A stretch of 64,000 nucleotides of DNA from an uncultured Lachnospiraceae bacterium (GTDB lineage: Bacteria > Bacillota > Clostridia > Lachnospirales > Lachnospiraceae). Below are positions 8,382-17,121 of the stretch, one piece after another. Positions within the stretch are counted from its first letter, which is position 1, and every line of letters starts with the position of its first letter. Under the pieces are notes generated by a model. It saw nothing but the letters and a program-made list of their open reading frames with translations. It ran no database searches and was not told where the DNA came from. A program made the position numbers and the translations under genes. The stretch spans positions 101,444 through 165,443 of the forward strand of contig CAJTXP010000001.1 in the NCBI GenBank assembly GCA_910583615.1, in the 5' to 3' direction.

Positions 8382-9302
8382 CTACACATCGCCTGTTTCC
8401 GGCAAGACCGCGCAGGCTGATCCCTGCCGATACCCCAGCGGCGATACCCCGTATTTCTCCTTAAAGAGCTTCCCGAAATAGCTGGAGCTCCCGAATCCGC
8501 AGGCGCTTCCGATCTCGGAGACCGACAGGCTGGTCTCCTTCAGAAGATCCGCCGCCTGGATCAGGCGGTACTCGTTGATGTATTCCATGGGTTTCTTTCC
8601 GGTGTAGCGGCGGAAGGACCGGAAGCACTCACTGCGGCTTATATGCGCATGCTCCGTCAAATCCCGGATGGCAACAGGCTCCGCATAATGTTCCTGTATA
8701 TAAGAAATCATCTGCTTCACCACGTCCCCGTGGCGCCGCCCTGTCTCCCCCATGACAAAGTCATGATTCTCCCCGGAAAGGTACTCCAGCGTGTCAAGCC
8801 ACAGCCGGCTGATCAGGCTTAAGCACCGAAGCTCATAACCGGCTTCCTCATCCCGCAGTCCGCAGAGCTCCACAAGCGTCCGCTCCATATTTCTGCCGAC
8901 GGGACTGTCCGCCTTCACACAAAATCCTTGAAGCGGCATCTTCAGGACCGGCTGGAAATATTTCTGGAATACGCCCCCGCCGGGAAACAAAGACGGCGGA
9001 AACACCACGCCCACCATCAATGTATTTTCTCCGGGGTCCACCTGTCTTGCCATGTGAAGGACATTGGCGTTCACAAAGACGCTGTCTCCCTTTTCCATTC
9101 TCAGGCATGTCTCGCCGGTATAAAAATCCAGCCGCCCCTCCACCATGGTCCCGAATTCAAAAGAATTATGCCAGTGGCAGTTCATGGTATGGTCCAGAAA
9201 GGTACTGTAATCATCCGTACAAATATCAATCGGAAAAGAAAGATCCTTATAATCAATCAGCTCCCTCAGATGTTCATCTGTCTTAATCGTTCTGACCTGC
9301 AT
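8382..9302 (-). CDS. AraC family transcriptional regulator
   Basis: 306 residues. The N-terminal cupin-like sensor domain contains HWHNSFEFGTMVEGRLDFY near 43-61. The C-terminal double helix-turn-helix (about 195-295) is the AraC/XylS type (SRSECFRSFRRYTGKKPMEY; VSEIGSACGFGSSSYFGKLF). It is transcribed away from the MATE pump and towards the EamA exporter, so either transporter is a plausible target. The ribosome binding site AGGAGTGGGATGTT supports ATG at 9302. Its inducer is not predictable. Confidence 0.92.
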   Translation of the reverse strand: MQVRTIKTDEHLRELIDYKDLSFPIDICTDDYSTFLDHTMNCHWHNSFEFGTMVEGRLDFYTGETCLRMEKGDSVFVNANVLHMARQVDPGENTLMVGVVFPPSLFPGGGVFQKYFQPVLKMPLQGFCVKADSPVGRNMERTLVELCGLRDEEAGYELRCLSLISRLWLDTLEYLSGENHDFVMGETGRRHGDVVKQMISYIQEHYAEPVAIRDLTEHAHISRSECFRSFRRYTGKKPMEYINEYRLIQAADLLKETSLSVSEIGSACGFGSSSYFGKLFKEKYGVSPLGYRQGSACAVLPETGDV

Positions 9303-9465
9303 AACATCCCACTCCTTTTGAAACTATCTGCAACCGTACAGTTGGAATTATTTTTATAAAAAACAGGACTATTTTTATATACAAATCGCATTTTTGATAT
9401 TATGATTATATCATTTCAATGGGAAATGTCAAACGGCCGACGACACCCGGATGAGGAGGTAAATA

Positions 9466-10854
9466 ATGAGCAGAGTAAAAGACATGACTCACGGAAACCC
9501 TGCAAAACTGATTTTTTTCTTTGCGCTGCCCCTGATTATCGGAAATCTGGGACAGCAGATCTATATGATTACCGATACGGTCATCGTGGGACAGGGAGTC
9601 GGGCTTGACGCCCTGGCGTCCCTTGGAGCCACAGACTGGATCTACTGGCTTGTGCTTTGGTCCGTACAGGTACTGACCCAGGGCTTTGCTGTCCTGATTA
9701 CCCAGAACATCGGCGAGGGAAATGAAAAGGCTGTCAAAAAATCCATCGCCATGTCCACGCTACTGTGTCTGACGATGGGAACCCTGGTCTCCGCGACCTT
9801 TCCGTTTCTGGCGTCTCCGCTCCTGCGGCTTTTGAAGACGCCGGAGGATATTTTTGCAGGCGCCCTCTCCTATGTGGTCGTCATGTATGCCGGAACGCTG
9901 ATCGTGATGGCCTACAATATGGCCTCCGCCGTGCTGCGCTCCTTTGGAGACGGGAAGACGCCCCTGATCGCCATGATTATCGCCGCCGCAGTAAACATCG
10001 GGCTGGATCTCCTGCTCGTCATGGGATTTCACTGGGGGATCACCGGCGCTGCCGTCGCCACCATCCTTTCCCAGCTTCTGGCATTTCTCTACTGCCTGCG
10101 GATGATCGGAAAAATACCTGCGGCAAAGCTGCGGAAGGAAGACTGGGCTTTGGATTTCCCGGTCATCCTGAAACTGTTAAAACTTGGGATCCCTCTGGCC
10201 CTCTCCCATGTGGCCATTGTGTTCGGCGGCATTATCCTGCAGTTTGTCATCAACGGCTTCGGCTCCCTGTTTATCGCCGGCTTTACCGCCACCAACAAGC
10301 TGTACGGACTGCTGGAGAGCTCCGCCATCTCCTTTGGCTTTGCCACCGCCACCTACACGGGCCAGAACTTCGGCGCACGCAATCTGCCGCGGATTCGGAG
10401 CGGCATCCGAAGCGCCATGAAGCTTGCCGCCCTGTTTGCCGTAACCATCTCCGTGGGAATGGTGCTGTTCGGCAGGTATCTGCTGATGATGTTTATCTCA
10501 TCCTCCGACGCCGATGCCCCTGCGGTGCTGGAGCTGGCCTATCAGTACCTGACCATTATGAGCGTGACGCTGATCATCCTCTATGCCCTGCACGTCTACC
10601 GCTCCGCCATCCAGGGCATGGGAAATACTATCATCCCCATGATTGCAGGCCTTCTGGAATGCGTGGGGCGCGTGTCCGTGGCCCTCTTCCTTCCCCGGAT
10701 CGTGGGGGAATACGGCCTGTTCTTCGCCGAGACCACCGCCTGGCTGTTCAGCGCCGTCTGTGTCATGAGCGCTTTTTATGTGACTGTGCACCGGCTTTCC
10801 GCTTCGGAGGCAGAAATTGAAAAAGACTCCGGTCTGAAAACCGGATATGTCTGA
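9466..10854 (+). CDS. MATE family efflux pump
   Basis: 462 residues with twelve predicted membrane segments. The opening segment is typical of the family (DMTHGNPAKLIFFFALPLII then GQQIYMITDTVIVGQGVG), and the second half repeats the fold. MATE proteins expel cationic drugs or metabolites using sodium or proton gradients. The start ATG at 9466 follows GATGAGGAGGTAAATA. It is divergent from the AraC regulator and ends at a bidirectional hairpin. Confidence 0.92.
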   Translation: MSRVKDMTHGNPAKLIFFFALPLIIGNLGQQIYMITDTVIVGQGVGLDALASLGATDWIYWLVLWSVQVLTQGFAVLITQNIGEGNEKAVKKSIAMSTLLCLTMGTLVSATFPFLASPLLRLLKTPEDIFAGALSYVVVMYAGTLIVMAYNMASAVLRSFGDGKTPLIAMIIAAAVNIGLDLLLVMGFHWGITGAAVATILSQLLAFLYCLRMIGKIPAAKLRKEDWALDFPVILKLLKLGIPLALSHVAIVFGGIILQFVINGFGSLFIAGFTATNKLYGLLESSAISFGFATATYTGQNFGARNLPRIRSGIRSAMKLAALFAVTISVGMVLFGRYLLMMFISSSDADAPAVLELAYQYLTIMSVTLIILYALHVYRSAIQGMGNTIIPMIAGLLECVGRVSVALFLPRIVGEYGLFFAETTAWLFSAVCVMSAFYVTVHRLSASEAEIEKDSGLKTGYV

Positions 10855-10918
10855 CTGTAATCTCTGGAGCGGACTCCAGGTCAAGGTGCTGTTTTTCCTG
10901 TTATTTTTCCAATCGGCA

Positions 10919-10971
10919 AAAAAGGGCTTTCCGGAGCATCTTCCGCACTCCGAAAAGCCTTCTTCTCTTTT
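10919..10971. terminator. Bidirectional terminator between the MATE gene and gatA
   Basis: AAGGGCTTTCCGGAG pairs with CTCCGAAAAGCCTT, followed by TTCTCTTTT on the plus strand and preceded by A-rich sequence. It serves two convergent genes. Confidence 0.75.
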
Positions 10972-11437
10972 AAATCGTCTTTTCCTTCTCCCGGATCATC
11001 CGGATCATCTCTTCCGGCGCGTCCGCCTTCATCAGTTTCCCGAGCATTTCTTTGTCCTGGATCATCTCCACGATCCGCTGAAGCTTGTCAATATGGGCGT
11101 TGGGGTCCACCACCGCCAGCATGAATACCAGGCTTACCTCCACCGTCTCGTCGTCGGTCCCCATCTGCGTGAAGGTGACCGGTTGTTTCAGCGCGGCGAT
11201 GGCAATACCTGCTTTCTTCACATGCTCCACGCTCGTATGAGGGATCGCAACCCCCATGCCGTCCACGTCAAGACCGGTAGGATATTCTTCCTCCCGGGCG
11301 ATCAGCGCGTCCACATAGGACTCCTTCGCATACCCTTCCTTTATGACGACCGAACCCAGGTTCTTCATCACATCTTTATAGTCCGACGCTTCCATTCCGG
11401 TAACGATCAACGCCTGATTCAGTTCTTCCCAGATCAT
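10970..11437 (-). CDS. gatA: PTS EIIA component, galactitol/fructose type
   Basis: 155 residues, PTS_EIIA_2 family. The phosphohistidine motif is GVAIPHTSVEHV (H67). EIIA accepts phosphate from HPr and passes it to EIIB. It is the last gene of an operon whose other members are GatB, GatC, GatD, GatZ and GatY homologues, so it is the EIIA of the galactitol PTS. The start is ATG behind AAGGAGGCAGCAG. The next gene upstream, gatY, ends 85 bases away. Confidence 0.9.
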   Translation of the reverse strand: MIWEELNQALIVTGMEASDYKDVMKNLGSVVIKEGYAKESYVDALIAREEEYPTGLDVDGMGVAIPHTSVEHVKKAGIAIAALKQPVTFTQMGTDDETVEVSLVFMLAVVDPNAHIDKLQRIVEMIQDKEMLGKLMKADAPEEMIRMIREKEKTI

Positions 11438-11522
11438 CTGCTGCCTCCTTATCCTCTATCATTGTCATTCTCCCGGCCGCGCCTGAAATCTCTGCCCGGC
11501 TGCCGGAGAATTTTTCCATTCT

Positions 11523-12374
11523 TTATGCGCGTCCCGCGCTTCTCAGGTTGTCGATCCGTTTCATCACCAGCTGTTTTACCTTTTCCCGTCCCGCCTTGTT
11601 GTATTTCTTCGGATCGTAGACGGCGGGGTCCGCCTTCATCACTTCTTTCACGCCCTCGCTGAACGCCGCCCGAAGCTCGGTGGCGTAGTTCACTTTACAG
11701 ATTCCCCGCTTTACCGCCTCCGCCACCGTCTCATCCGGCACCCCGGAAGTCCCGTGCAGCACCAGCGGAATGTCCACGGCCGCCCGGATCTCACTTAAGC
11801 GTTCCAGGTCCACATGGGGCTCCCCTTTGTAAAATCCATGGGCCGTTCCGATTCCCACCGCCAGAGCGTCCACACCGGTCCGCTCCACGAACACTCCCGC
11901 TTCCTTCGGATCCGTATAGGGACTGTCTCCGGTGACCACGAGGCCGTCTTCCTTGCCGCCCACTTTGCCAAGCTCCGCTTCCACCGGAATCCCGGCTGCA
12001 TGGCAGGCGTCCGCAGTCCGCCTGCTGACCGCGACATTTTCTTCAAAGGGCAGTCTGGAGCCGTCAATCATGATGGAAGTATAGCCCGCACGGAACGCCT
12101 TCATCGCCAGTTTAAAGGAATCGCCGTGATCCAGATGCAGCACCACCGGAATTTTTGCCTTCTCCGCCGCTGTCTTCACATTGGCATAGAAATAATCTGC
12201 GTCTGCGTAGTTCAGAGTTCCCGGTGTCGTCTGCAGGATGACCAGGGCTTTCCGCTCCTCAGCTGCCGCCACCACCGCCTGCACCATCTCCATATTTTCC
12301 ACATTGAACGCGCCTACGGCGTAACCGTTTTTCTGCGCGTCCAGTAAAAGCTCCCTGCTCGTCACCAATGCCAT
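11523..12374 (-). CDS. gatY: Class II tagatose/fructose-bisphosphate aldolase, catalytic subunit
   Basis: 283 residues. Zinc and substrate motifs are visible: VVLHLDHGDS near 77-86, EAELGKVGGKED near 132-143, GIGTAHGFYKG near 173-183 and LVLHGTSGVP near 203-212. It cleaves tagatose-1,6-bisphosphate (or fructose bisphosphate) to DHAP and glyceraldehyde-3-phosphate. The GatZ-type subunit gene ends one base before its start, as in enterobacterial gat/kba operons, and this supports the tagatose assignment over plain FbaA. Confidence 0.9.
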   Translation of the reverse strand: MALVTSRELLLDAQKNGYAVGAFNVENMEMVQAVVAAAEERKALVILQTTPGTLNYADADYFYANVKTAAEKAKIPVVLHLDHGDSFKLAMKAFRAGYTSIMIDGSRLPFEENVAVSRRTADACHAAGIPVEAELGKVGGKEDGLVVTGDSPYTDPKEAGVFVERTGVDALAVGIGTAHGFYKGEPHVDLERLSEIRAAVDIPLVLHGTSGVPDETVAEAVKRGICKVNYATELRAAFSEGVKEVMKADPAVYDPKKYNKAGREKVKQLVMKRIDNLRSAGRA

Positions 12375-12375
12375 A

Positions 12376-13728
12376 TCAGGACACCTGCTTTCCGGCGGAA
12401 GCCCTCATGATCCGGGCATCCGTATCGTATCCGGCCGCATACTCGTAATCATACAGGAACTGGAGGACCGCATCAAGCACCAGTCCTTTCGGGTCCATCT
12501 GCAAAGTCCCTGTACGGACTTTATCAAACTGCAGCGGCATGTACTGATGAAGCATGTTCATGGGGATCGTGTACTTTCTCAGGTTGCCGAACAATTTTCC
12601 GATGGCAGCCGTGACCTTCTCTTCCCCCATATAATAGCGTGCGCGGTCGGAAAAGCTGTACTTTCTGGCAAGGGCCAGTTCTTTGAGACTGCCGTGGTAA
12701 TGCTTCTGCCAGTTGGCCGGCTCGTCCGTCATCACATGCTCCAGCGTCTCGATCACGTAAGCCTGTTCCTCCGCCGGGACCAGCTCCTTCTCCATCATGC
12801 TGAGGGCAAAGACGGCTTCTCTCATGGCATAGGTCAGAGACGGTCCCACCTTCAGGATACAGATGCCGTCCAAAACCATGTCTCTTAGGCTCTCGGCGCT
12901 CTGGTAATCCGTGGAATGGCCCTCAAACACCACTTCCGGATATTCCTTTAACTTTGCGGTCAGCGCCTGTGCCGCCCCGCTGTCATACAGGAAGACCTGA
13001 TCGTCGCCGAACTCCACGCCCGGCTGTACGACCACTGCGATCACATCGTTCCAGCCGTCTTCCGCTCCGGCTTCCCGGAACATCCTCTTATAGGTGTTGA
13101 CCGTATCCTCAAACGCTTTCGGGCTGGTGACGGTCAGTCCCTCCTCCGCCTCCTGCGCGCCGCCCGGGATCGGGACCTCCGATCCGATGATAAATACCGG
13201 ACGCACGGCGTCGGGTTTTTCTTTTAACAGATCCTCATATGCTCTCATGCATACCTGATAGAGCCGGACCCCGCGCCCTGCGATGGTTTCCGTGGACAGA
13301 AGCCCGTCCGGATCGTCCGCCACCTTCATGCTGGTGTCCAGATGGATCTTCGTAAATCCGGCGCGGGTATACTGGTAGACCAGTTCCTCCGCGTTCGCCA
13401 TGGCTTCCGCTTCCGGCAGATGCTGCCAGGTCAGCGGCCCCAGATGGTCGCCGGCCAGGATGATCAGCTCTTCCGGGCAGCCGGTCTTCTTCGCCAGGTC
13501 AAGGACAAAGCGGCAGTAGTCCGCCGGCTTCATACCGGTGTATCCGCCGAACTGATTGACCTGGTTGGCAGTTGCTTCTATCAGTGTTGGTATATTTGTC
13601 TCTTTTGCACGAAGCAGGATTTCCTCGATGACCAGCTCGTTGGCGGTGCAGTAGGACGGAATTCCGATCTTCTCGCCTGCCCGCCTGCGCTCCATCATGA
13701 CCTGCATGGGATTTTTTCTTATACTCAT
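12376..13728 (-). CDS. gatZ: Tagatose-bisphosphate aldolase accessory subunit
   Basis: 450 residues, GatZ/KbaZ family. The N-terminal block IGIPSYCTANELVIEEILLR and the segments ILAGDHLGPLTWQHLP and FEGHSTDYQS are typical. The protein has no aldolase activity of its own in characterised systems but stabilises GatY/KbaY. The ATG at 13728 (MSIRKNPMQV) is chosen because GGAGACAGCGAT precedes it; an in-frame TTG further upstream has no ribosome binding site. gatD ends 16 bases upstream. Confidence 0.92.
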   Translation of the reverse strand: MSIRKNPMQVMMERRRAGEKIGIPSYCTANELVIEEILLRAKETNIPTLIEATANQVNQFGGYTGMKPADYCRFVLDLAKKTGCPEELIILAGDHLGPLTWQHLPEAEAMANAEELVYQYTRAGFTKIHLDTSMKVADDPDGLLSTETIAGRGVRLYQVCMRAYEDLLKEKPDAVRPVFIIGSEVPIPGGAQEAEEGLTVTSPKAFEDTVNTYKRMFREAGAEDGWNDVIAVVVQPGVEFGDDQVFLYDSGAAQALTAKLKEYPEVVFEGHSTDYQSAESLRDMVLDGICILKVGPSLTYAMREAVFALSMMEKELVPAEEQAYVIETLEHVMTDEPANWQKHYHGSLKELALARKYSFSDRARYYMGEEKVTAAIGKLFGNLRKYTIPMNMLHQYMPLQFDKVRTGTLQMDPKGLVLDAVLQFLYDYEYAAGYDTDARIMRASAGKQVS

Positions 13729-13744
13729 ATCGCTGTCTCCATTT

Positions 13745-14797
13745 TTATTGAAATTCCGAATCAATCAAAATCTTTCCTTTGACCGCGCCCGGCGTCCTGT
13801 ACAGTTCGAACGCCTCCGCAATATCCTTTAAGGGCATTTTTTTGAAAATAAAGGAGTCGTCCGTCTTCAGTTCTCCGGTCTCAAAATAATGGGCCGCCGC
13901 GGACCATTCATGTCCCGGGAACGGCGCGCTGTAGCTCATCCAGGAGCCGGTCAGCGTAAATTCCTTCCGGTTGATATTTTCCCAGTCCTCCACGGAGAAG
14001 GAGAGTTCTTTCGTCGGCGTTCCCACAAAACAGACCTGGGCTTTATTTGCCGCCAGCCGAAATGCCATTTTCATGGTGATGACGTTGCCGGCAGTCTCGT
14101 AGACGTAATCAAAACCTCTGCCGTCCGTCATGGCCATGGCCTGATCCATGAAGTCCGCATCCAGCGTGTTAATGCCGCCGTCCGCACCCAGCCTTCTGCC
14201 AAGCTCCAGACGCTCTTTGGCAATATCAAAGACCACCACCTTCCGGGCGCCGTAGATCTTCGCCCACTGCATGACAAACATGCCGATGGTACCGCCGCCC
14301 AAGATCGCCACCGTGCCGCCTCCCCGGTAATTCAGCCGCTCCAGGCCGTGGAGCGCAACCGTGGCCGGCTCAAACAGGGCACCCTGCTCAAAGCTGACTT
14401 TCTCGGAGAATTTGCATACATTTTTCTCCGGTACCAGTACGTATTCCGCAAAGCTTCCAAATTCCCGGGAGCCGATAAAACTGTAATGCCTGCATAAAGA
14501 ATAATTGCCTTTCTGACAGTCTTCGCATTTCATACAGGGGACCAGCGAGATTCCCGCTACCCGGTCCCCCGGCTTTACGGATGTGACGCCTTCCCCGATT
14601 TCCTCCACTACGCCGGAGAACTCATGCCCCAGAATATTGGGGAAATAGTGGCACGCATCGCCGTTGACCCGGGGCACGTCCGATCCGCAGATCCCGGTGT
14701 ATTTTACCTTGACCAGCACCTTTCCCGGCACGACTGCCGGTTTTTCTGTATCTTCAAAACGAATGTCGTTTTTTGCGTATACAACGCCTGCTTTCAT
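13745..14797 (-). CDS. gatD: Galactitol-1-phosphate 5-dehydrogenase
   Basis: 350-residue zinc-dependent medium-chain dehydrogenase. Catalytic zinc ligands are in GICGSDVPR (C37) and GHEFSG (H58-E59). The structural-zinc cysteines are in PCMKCEDCQKGNYSLC. The NAD-binding glycines are in AILGGGTIGMFVMQW. The segment LTGSWMSYSAPFPGHEW closely resembles the corresponding segment of enterobacterial GatD. It oxidises galactitol-1-phosphate from the PTS to tagatose-6-phosphate. Start is ATG behind CAGGAGGTCCATATT. It is separated from gatC by a 58-base hairpin. Confidence 0.9.
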   Translation of the reverse strand: MKAGVVYAKNDIRFEDTEKPAVVPGKVLVKVKYTGICGSDVPRVNGDACHYFPNILGHEFSGVVEEIGEGVTSVKPGDRVAGISLVPCMKCEDCQKGNYSLCRHYSFIGSREFGSFAEYVLVPEKNVCKFSEKVSFEQGALFEPATVALHGLERLNYRGGGTVAILGGGTIGMFVMQWAKIYGARKVVVFDIAKERLELGRRLGADGGINTLDADFMDQAMAMTDGRGFDYVYETAGNVITMKMAFRLAANKAQVCFVGTPTKELSFSVEDWENINRKEFTLTGSWMSYSAPFPGHEWSAAAHYFETGELKTDDSFIFKKMPLKDIAEAFELYRTPGAVKGKILIDSEFQ

Positions 14798-14822
14798 AAT
14801 ATGGACCTCCTGTTAAAGCTCC

Positions 14823-14880
14823 GCATCCGCCCCTTGCTTCGCTCCGTAAAATCCTTCCGGAGCGACCCTCGGGCAGATGC
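14823..14880 (-). repeat. Intercistronic hairpin between gatC and gatD
   Basis: GCATCCGCCC at 14823-14832 pairs with GGGCAGATGC at 14871-14880 (one G-U), and inner arms CGCTCCG / CGGAGCG pair again. The minus-strand 5' edge reads AAAACAGCATCTGCCC, shared with the gatB-gatC spacer. It could protect mRNA ends or set expression ratios. Confidence 0.6.
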
Positions 14881-14889
14881 TGTTTTAAA

Positions 14890-16247
14890 TTACGCTTCGT
14901 CCGCTTCCAGCTCCGCCGCACGCTTTCTGGAGTGCAGGACCGCAAAGACCATGCACAGCGCGTAGACGGCTGCCGCCAAAATCAGGCCGAACACATTTTC
15001 ACGGGTGAACAGACTGGTAAAGATATAGGCGATGGGGCATCCGCCCTGATCCATAGCGGCCACAATGCTGCCGGCCTGGGCACTTCCGGTGGATACAGCC
15101 AGCTGTGTGGTCCACGCCACGGTCTGGTTCGTGATTAAGAGCGTCACAATCATGATCACGCTGCCGGAGATCAGGCTGCGGAACAGATTTCCCTTATGTA
15201 CGCCGACGGCAATGGCGATGAAGAAGCCGATAGTCGCCAGATCGCCGAAGGGCAGGACCGTGTTGCCCGGAAGGATCAAGGCAAAGAGCAGGGTCAGGGG
15301 AATGAAGATCAGTCCCGCAGATACCACCGTCGCGTCGCCCAGAAGGATCGCCGGGTCAAGGCCGATATAGAACTCCGCGCCGTTGAATTTTGCGTTCATC
15401 AGTTCCTTTGCCCGCTCGGTCAGCGGCATCAGGCCATCCATGATGCACTTGACGATCTTCGGCATCAATACCATGACCGCAGACATCTTGATTCCCAGAG
15501 GCAGTGCACTCTGTGCGTCATAGCCTGCCAGAAAACCGATTGCCGTGCCGAGGATTCCGCCGATGACCACCGGCTCTGCCAGAACGCCCACCTTTTCCTG
15601 AAGGGTATCTGCGGTCAGGTCGATCTTGTTCAGTCCCGGGATTCTGTCGATGATCCAGTCAATCAGGCAGGCAAAGGGCGCCATGTACGCCGAGGTGCCG
15701 TGAGGGGAGGTCAGTCCAGTTCAAAATAATCAGACAGAATCGGCGCCCACAGGTCTCCCAGTTTGTAGGAGATGGCTGCGTGAATGACCACGCCCAGAAT
15801 ACCGACGGCAAAATTGCCGGTGACTGCGTAGGCGATCGCTCCTGTAAAGGTCATATGCCAGATGTTCCACACATCCACGTTGACGGTTTTGGTCAGTTTG
15901 AAAAGCAACATCAGAATATTGACGCCGATGGCCACCGGGATCGCCACGGTAGCGATGGGCGACGCCCAGGTGATGGGGCTCATGCCCGGCCATCCCACGT
16001 CCACGGCGCTTAAGCTCAGCCCGAAGCGTTCGGACATGGCCTGTGCCGCCGGTCCTACTTCCGCATTCATCATGTCCACGATCAGCCCCATGCCCACGAA
16101 GCCGACGCCGATCATCAGTCCGGAACGGACCGCCTTTCCCACTTTGATTCCGATTGCGATACTGATGATCGCAATGACGATGGGAAGCATCACTGATGCG
16201 CCCATGTCGATTACATAATTGATTACAAATGCTGCTGCATTTAACAT
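14890..16247 (-). pseudogene. gatC: PTS galactitol EIIC, split by a frameshift
   Basis: Two reading frames together make one EIIC^Gat of normal length (about 450 residues). The first, 15711-16247, runs from MLNAAAFVINYVIDMGASVM and ends SDYFELD-stop. The second frame continues as GLTSPHGTSAYMAPFACLID and runs to 14890. The junction at 15711-15717 reads GAACTGGACTGACC; one base too few (or four deleted, with loss of one residue) puts TGA in frame. Known GatC has FELEGIAIPHGTSAYMGP here. The rest of the protein is intact with its membrane segments. No slippery heptamer is seen, so this is a real mutation or a sequencing error rather than obvious programmed frameshifting. If real, galactitol transport is lost. 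Confidence 0.85.
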
Positions 16248-16270
16248 GTTGATTCTCCTCGTCCTAATCA

Positions 16271-16396
16271 GGCATCTGCCGTTTCACTGTCCGGGAACCG
16301 GACTTCCTGCGCATTTCCTGCGCCTTCCGGCGAGGACCGCTTCCAGGCTGTCCGCGTCCTGTTCCGGCCCGGTTCCGCACGGCCTGGGCAGATGCC
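16271..16396 (-). repeat. Long inverted repeat between gatB and gatC
   Basis: GGCATCTGCC (16271-16280) and GGCAGATGCC (16387-16396) close a GC-rich, 126-base region with internal hairpins such as GTCCGG-gaa-CCGGAC at 16289-16303. The minus-strand edge GAAAACGGCATCTGCCC resembles the one after gatC. Confidence 0.6.
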
Positions 16397-16417
16397 GTTT
16401 TCAGTTCCCTGTACCTG

Positions 16418-16711
16418 TCACTGCGCTTCCTTCAGCACTTTCAGGATCGCCGCCTTCGTCTCTTCCAGCTTCACGCCGGAGATAAACGGCATGCCGGAGA
16501 TCAGCGGTACTCCGTAATCGCGTTTCACTCTGGACGTCGGCACGATCAGCACCGTGTTGGAATCCAGATTGGACGCGATCTCCGAGATCCGGATCTGGCA
16601 GATCTCGATGTCGATCCCGTTTTCCTTTGCCAGCTCCACCACCTTGTTCGCTGCGATTGTAGAAGTTGCCACTGCGCCGCCGCATGCGACGATTACTCTT
16701 TTCTTAGCCAT
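16418..16711 (-). CDS. gatB: PTS galactitol EIIB component
   Basis: 97 residues. The phosphocysteine motif is KKRVIVACGGAVATSTIAAN (C10), as in GatB. It transfers phosphate from EIIA to the incoming galactitol. ATG at 16711 (MAKKRVI) is preceded by GGAGACTACATAGT; a longer upstream frame has no ribosome binding site. It is the first gene of the gat operon, with the promoter region at 16843-16914. Confidence 0.92.
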   Translation of the reverse strand: MAKKRVIVACGGAVATSTIAANKVVELAKENGIDIEICQIRISEIASNLDSNTVLIVPTSRVKRDYGVPLISGMPFISGVKLEETKAAILKVLKEAQ

Positions 16712-16842
16712 ACTATGTAGTCTCCTTTTTTGATTTGGATTTTTCTCTGTGCCGAAGGCCTGTCTGTTGTCTCTGTCTTCCGCCTTCGGCAATTCTTTAT
16801 GAAGTTGTAAAAAGTTGTTGTGTTCAGGTTCCGGAAAGATTG

Positions 16843-16856
16843 TTTTATCGATAAAA
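16843..16856. promoter_or_regulatory. Perfect palindrome in the gat leader, candidate operator
   Basis: TTTTATCGATAAAA is a perfect 14-base palindrome between the candidate gat promoter and gatB. The 410-base gap between gatB and the Rpn gene holds this, the promoter and a terminator. Confidence 0.45.
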
Positions 16857-16884
16857 TAGTTCTTTCTTTGTTATGGCTATACTT

Positions 16885-16914
16885 TATCACAGGTCCTGCC
16901 GGAAAAACAGTCAA
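16885..16914 (-). promoter_or_regulatory. Candidate gat operon promoter
   Basis: On the minus strand: TTGACT, 18 bases, GTGATA. The -10 is poor, which would suit an activator-dependent promoter controlled by the PRD regulator at 19-21 kb. Confidence 0.4.
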
Positions 16915-17025
16915 GTGTATTTCAAAAAGTTGGAAAAGAAACCGATTGGTTGGATGGATTTCATAGAATTGTGAAATGGGTGGTCGAATGATAATGCAGG
17001 CGGCAAAGGTGTGACCGGAGAACGT

Positions 17026-17070
17026 GAAAAGGCTTTTCAAAAGAGTCTCTGCTCTCTGAAAAGCCTTTTC
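17026..17070. terminator. Bidirectional terminator between the Rpn gene and the gat operon
   Basis: Perfect 14-bp stem GAAAAGGCTTTTCA / TGAAAAGCCTTTTC with a 17-base loop and T-rich flanks on both strands. Confidence 0.85.
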
Positions 17071-17121
17071 TTTCCTCCAGAATGATGCGGATCATCTCCT
17101 CCTCATCCGGGTTTTCAGATG

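Noticed and set aside
9765..10820. 351-codon plus-strand frame inside the MATE gene
   Set aside because: Off-frame reading of the MATE gene, Arg/His-rich, no membrane segments.
15711..15720. Programmed -1 frameshift in gatC
   Set aside because: No X-XXY-YYZ heptamer and no obvious downstream pseudoknot at GAACTGGACTGACC; mutation or error is simpler.
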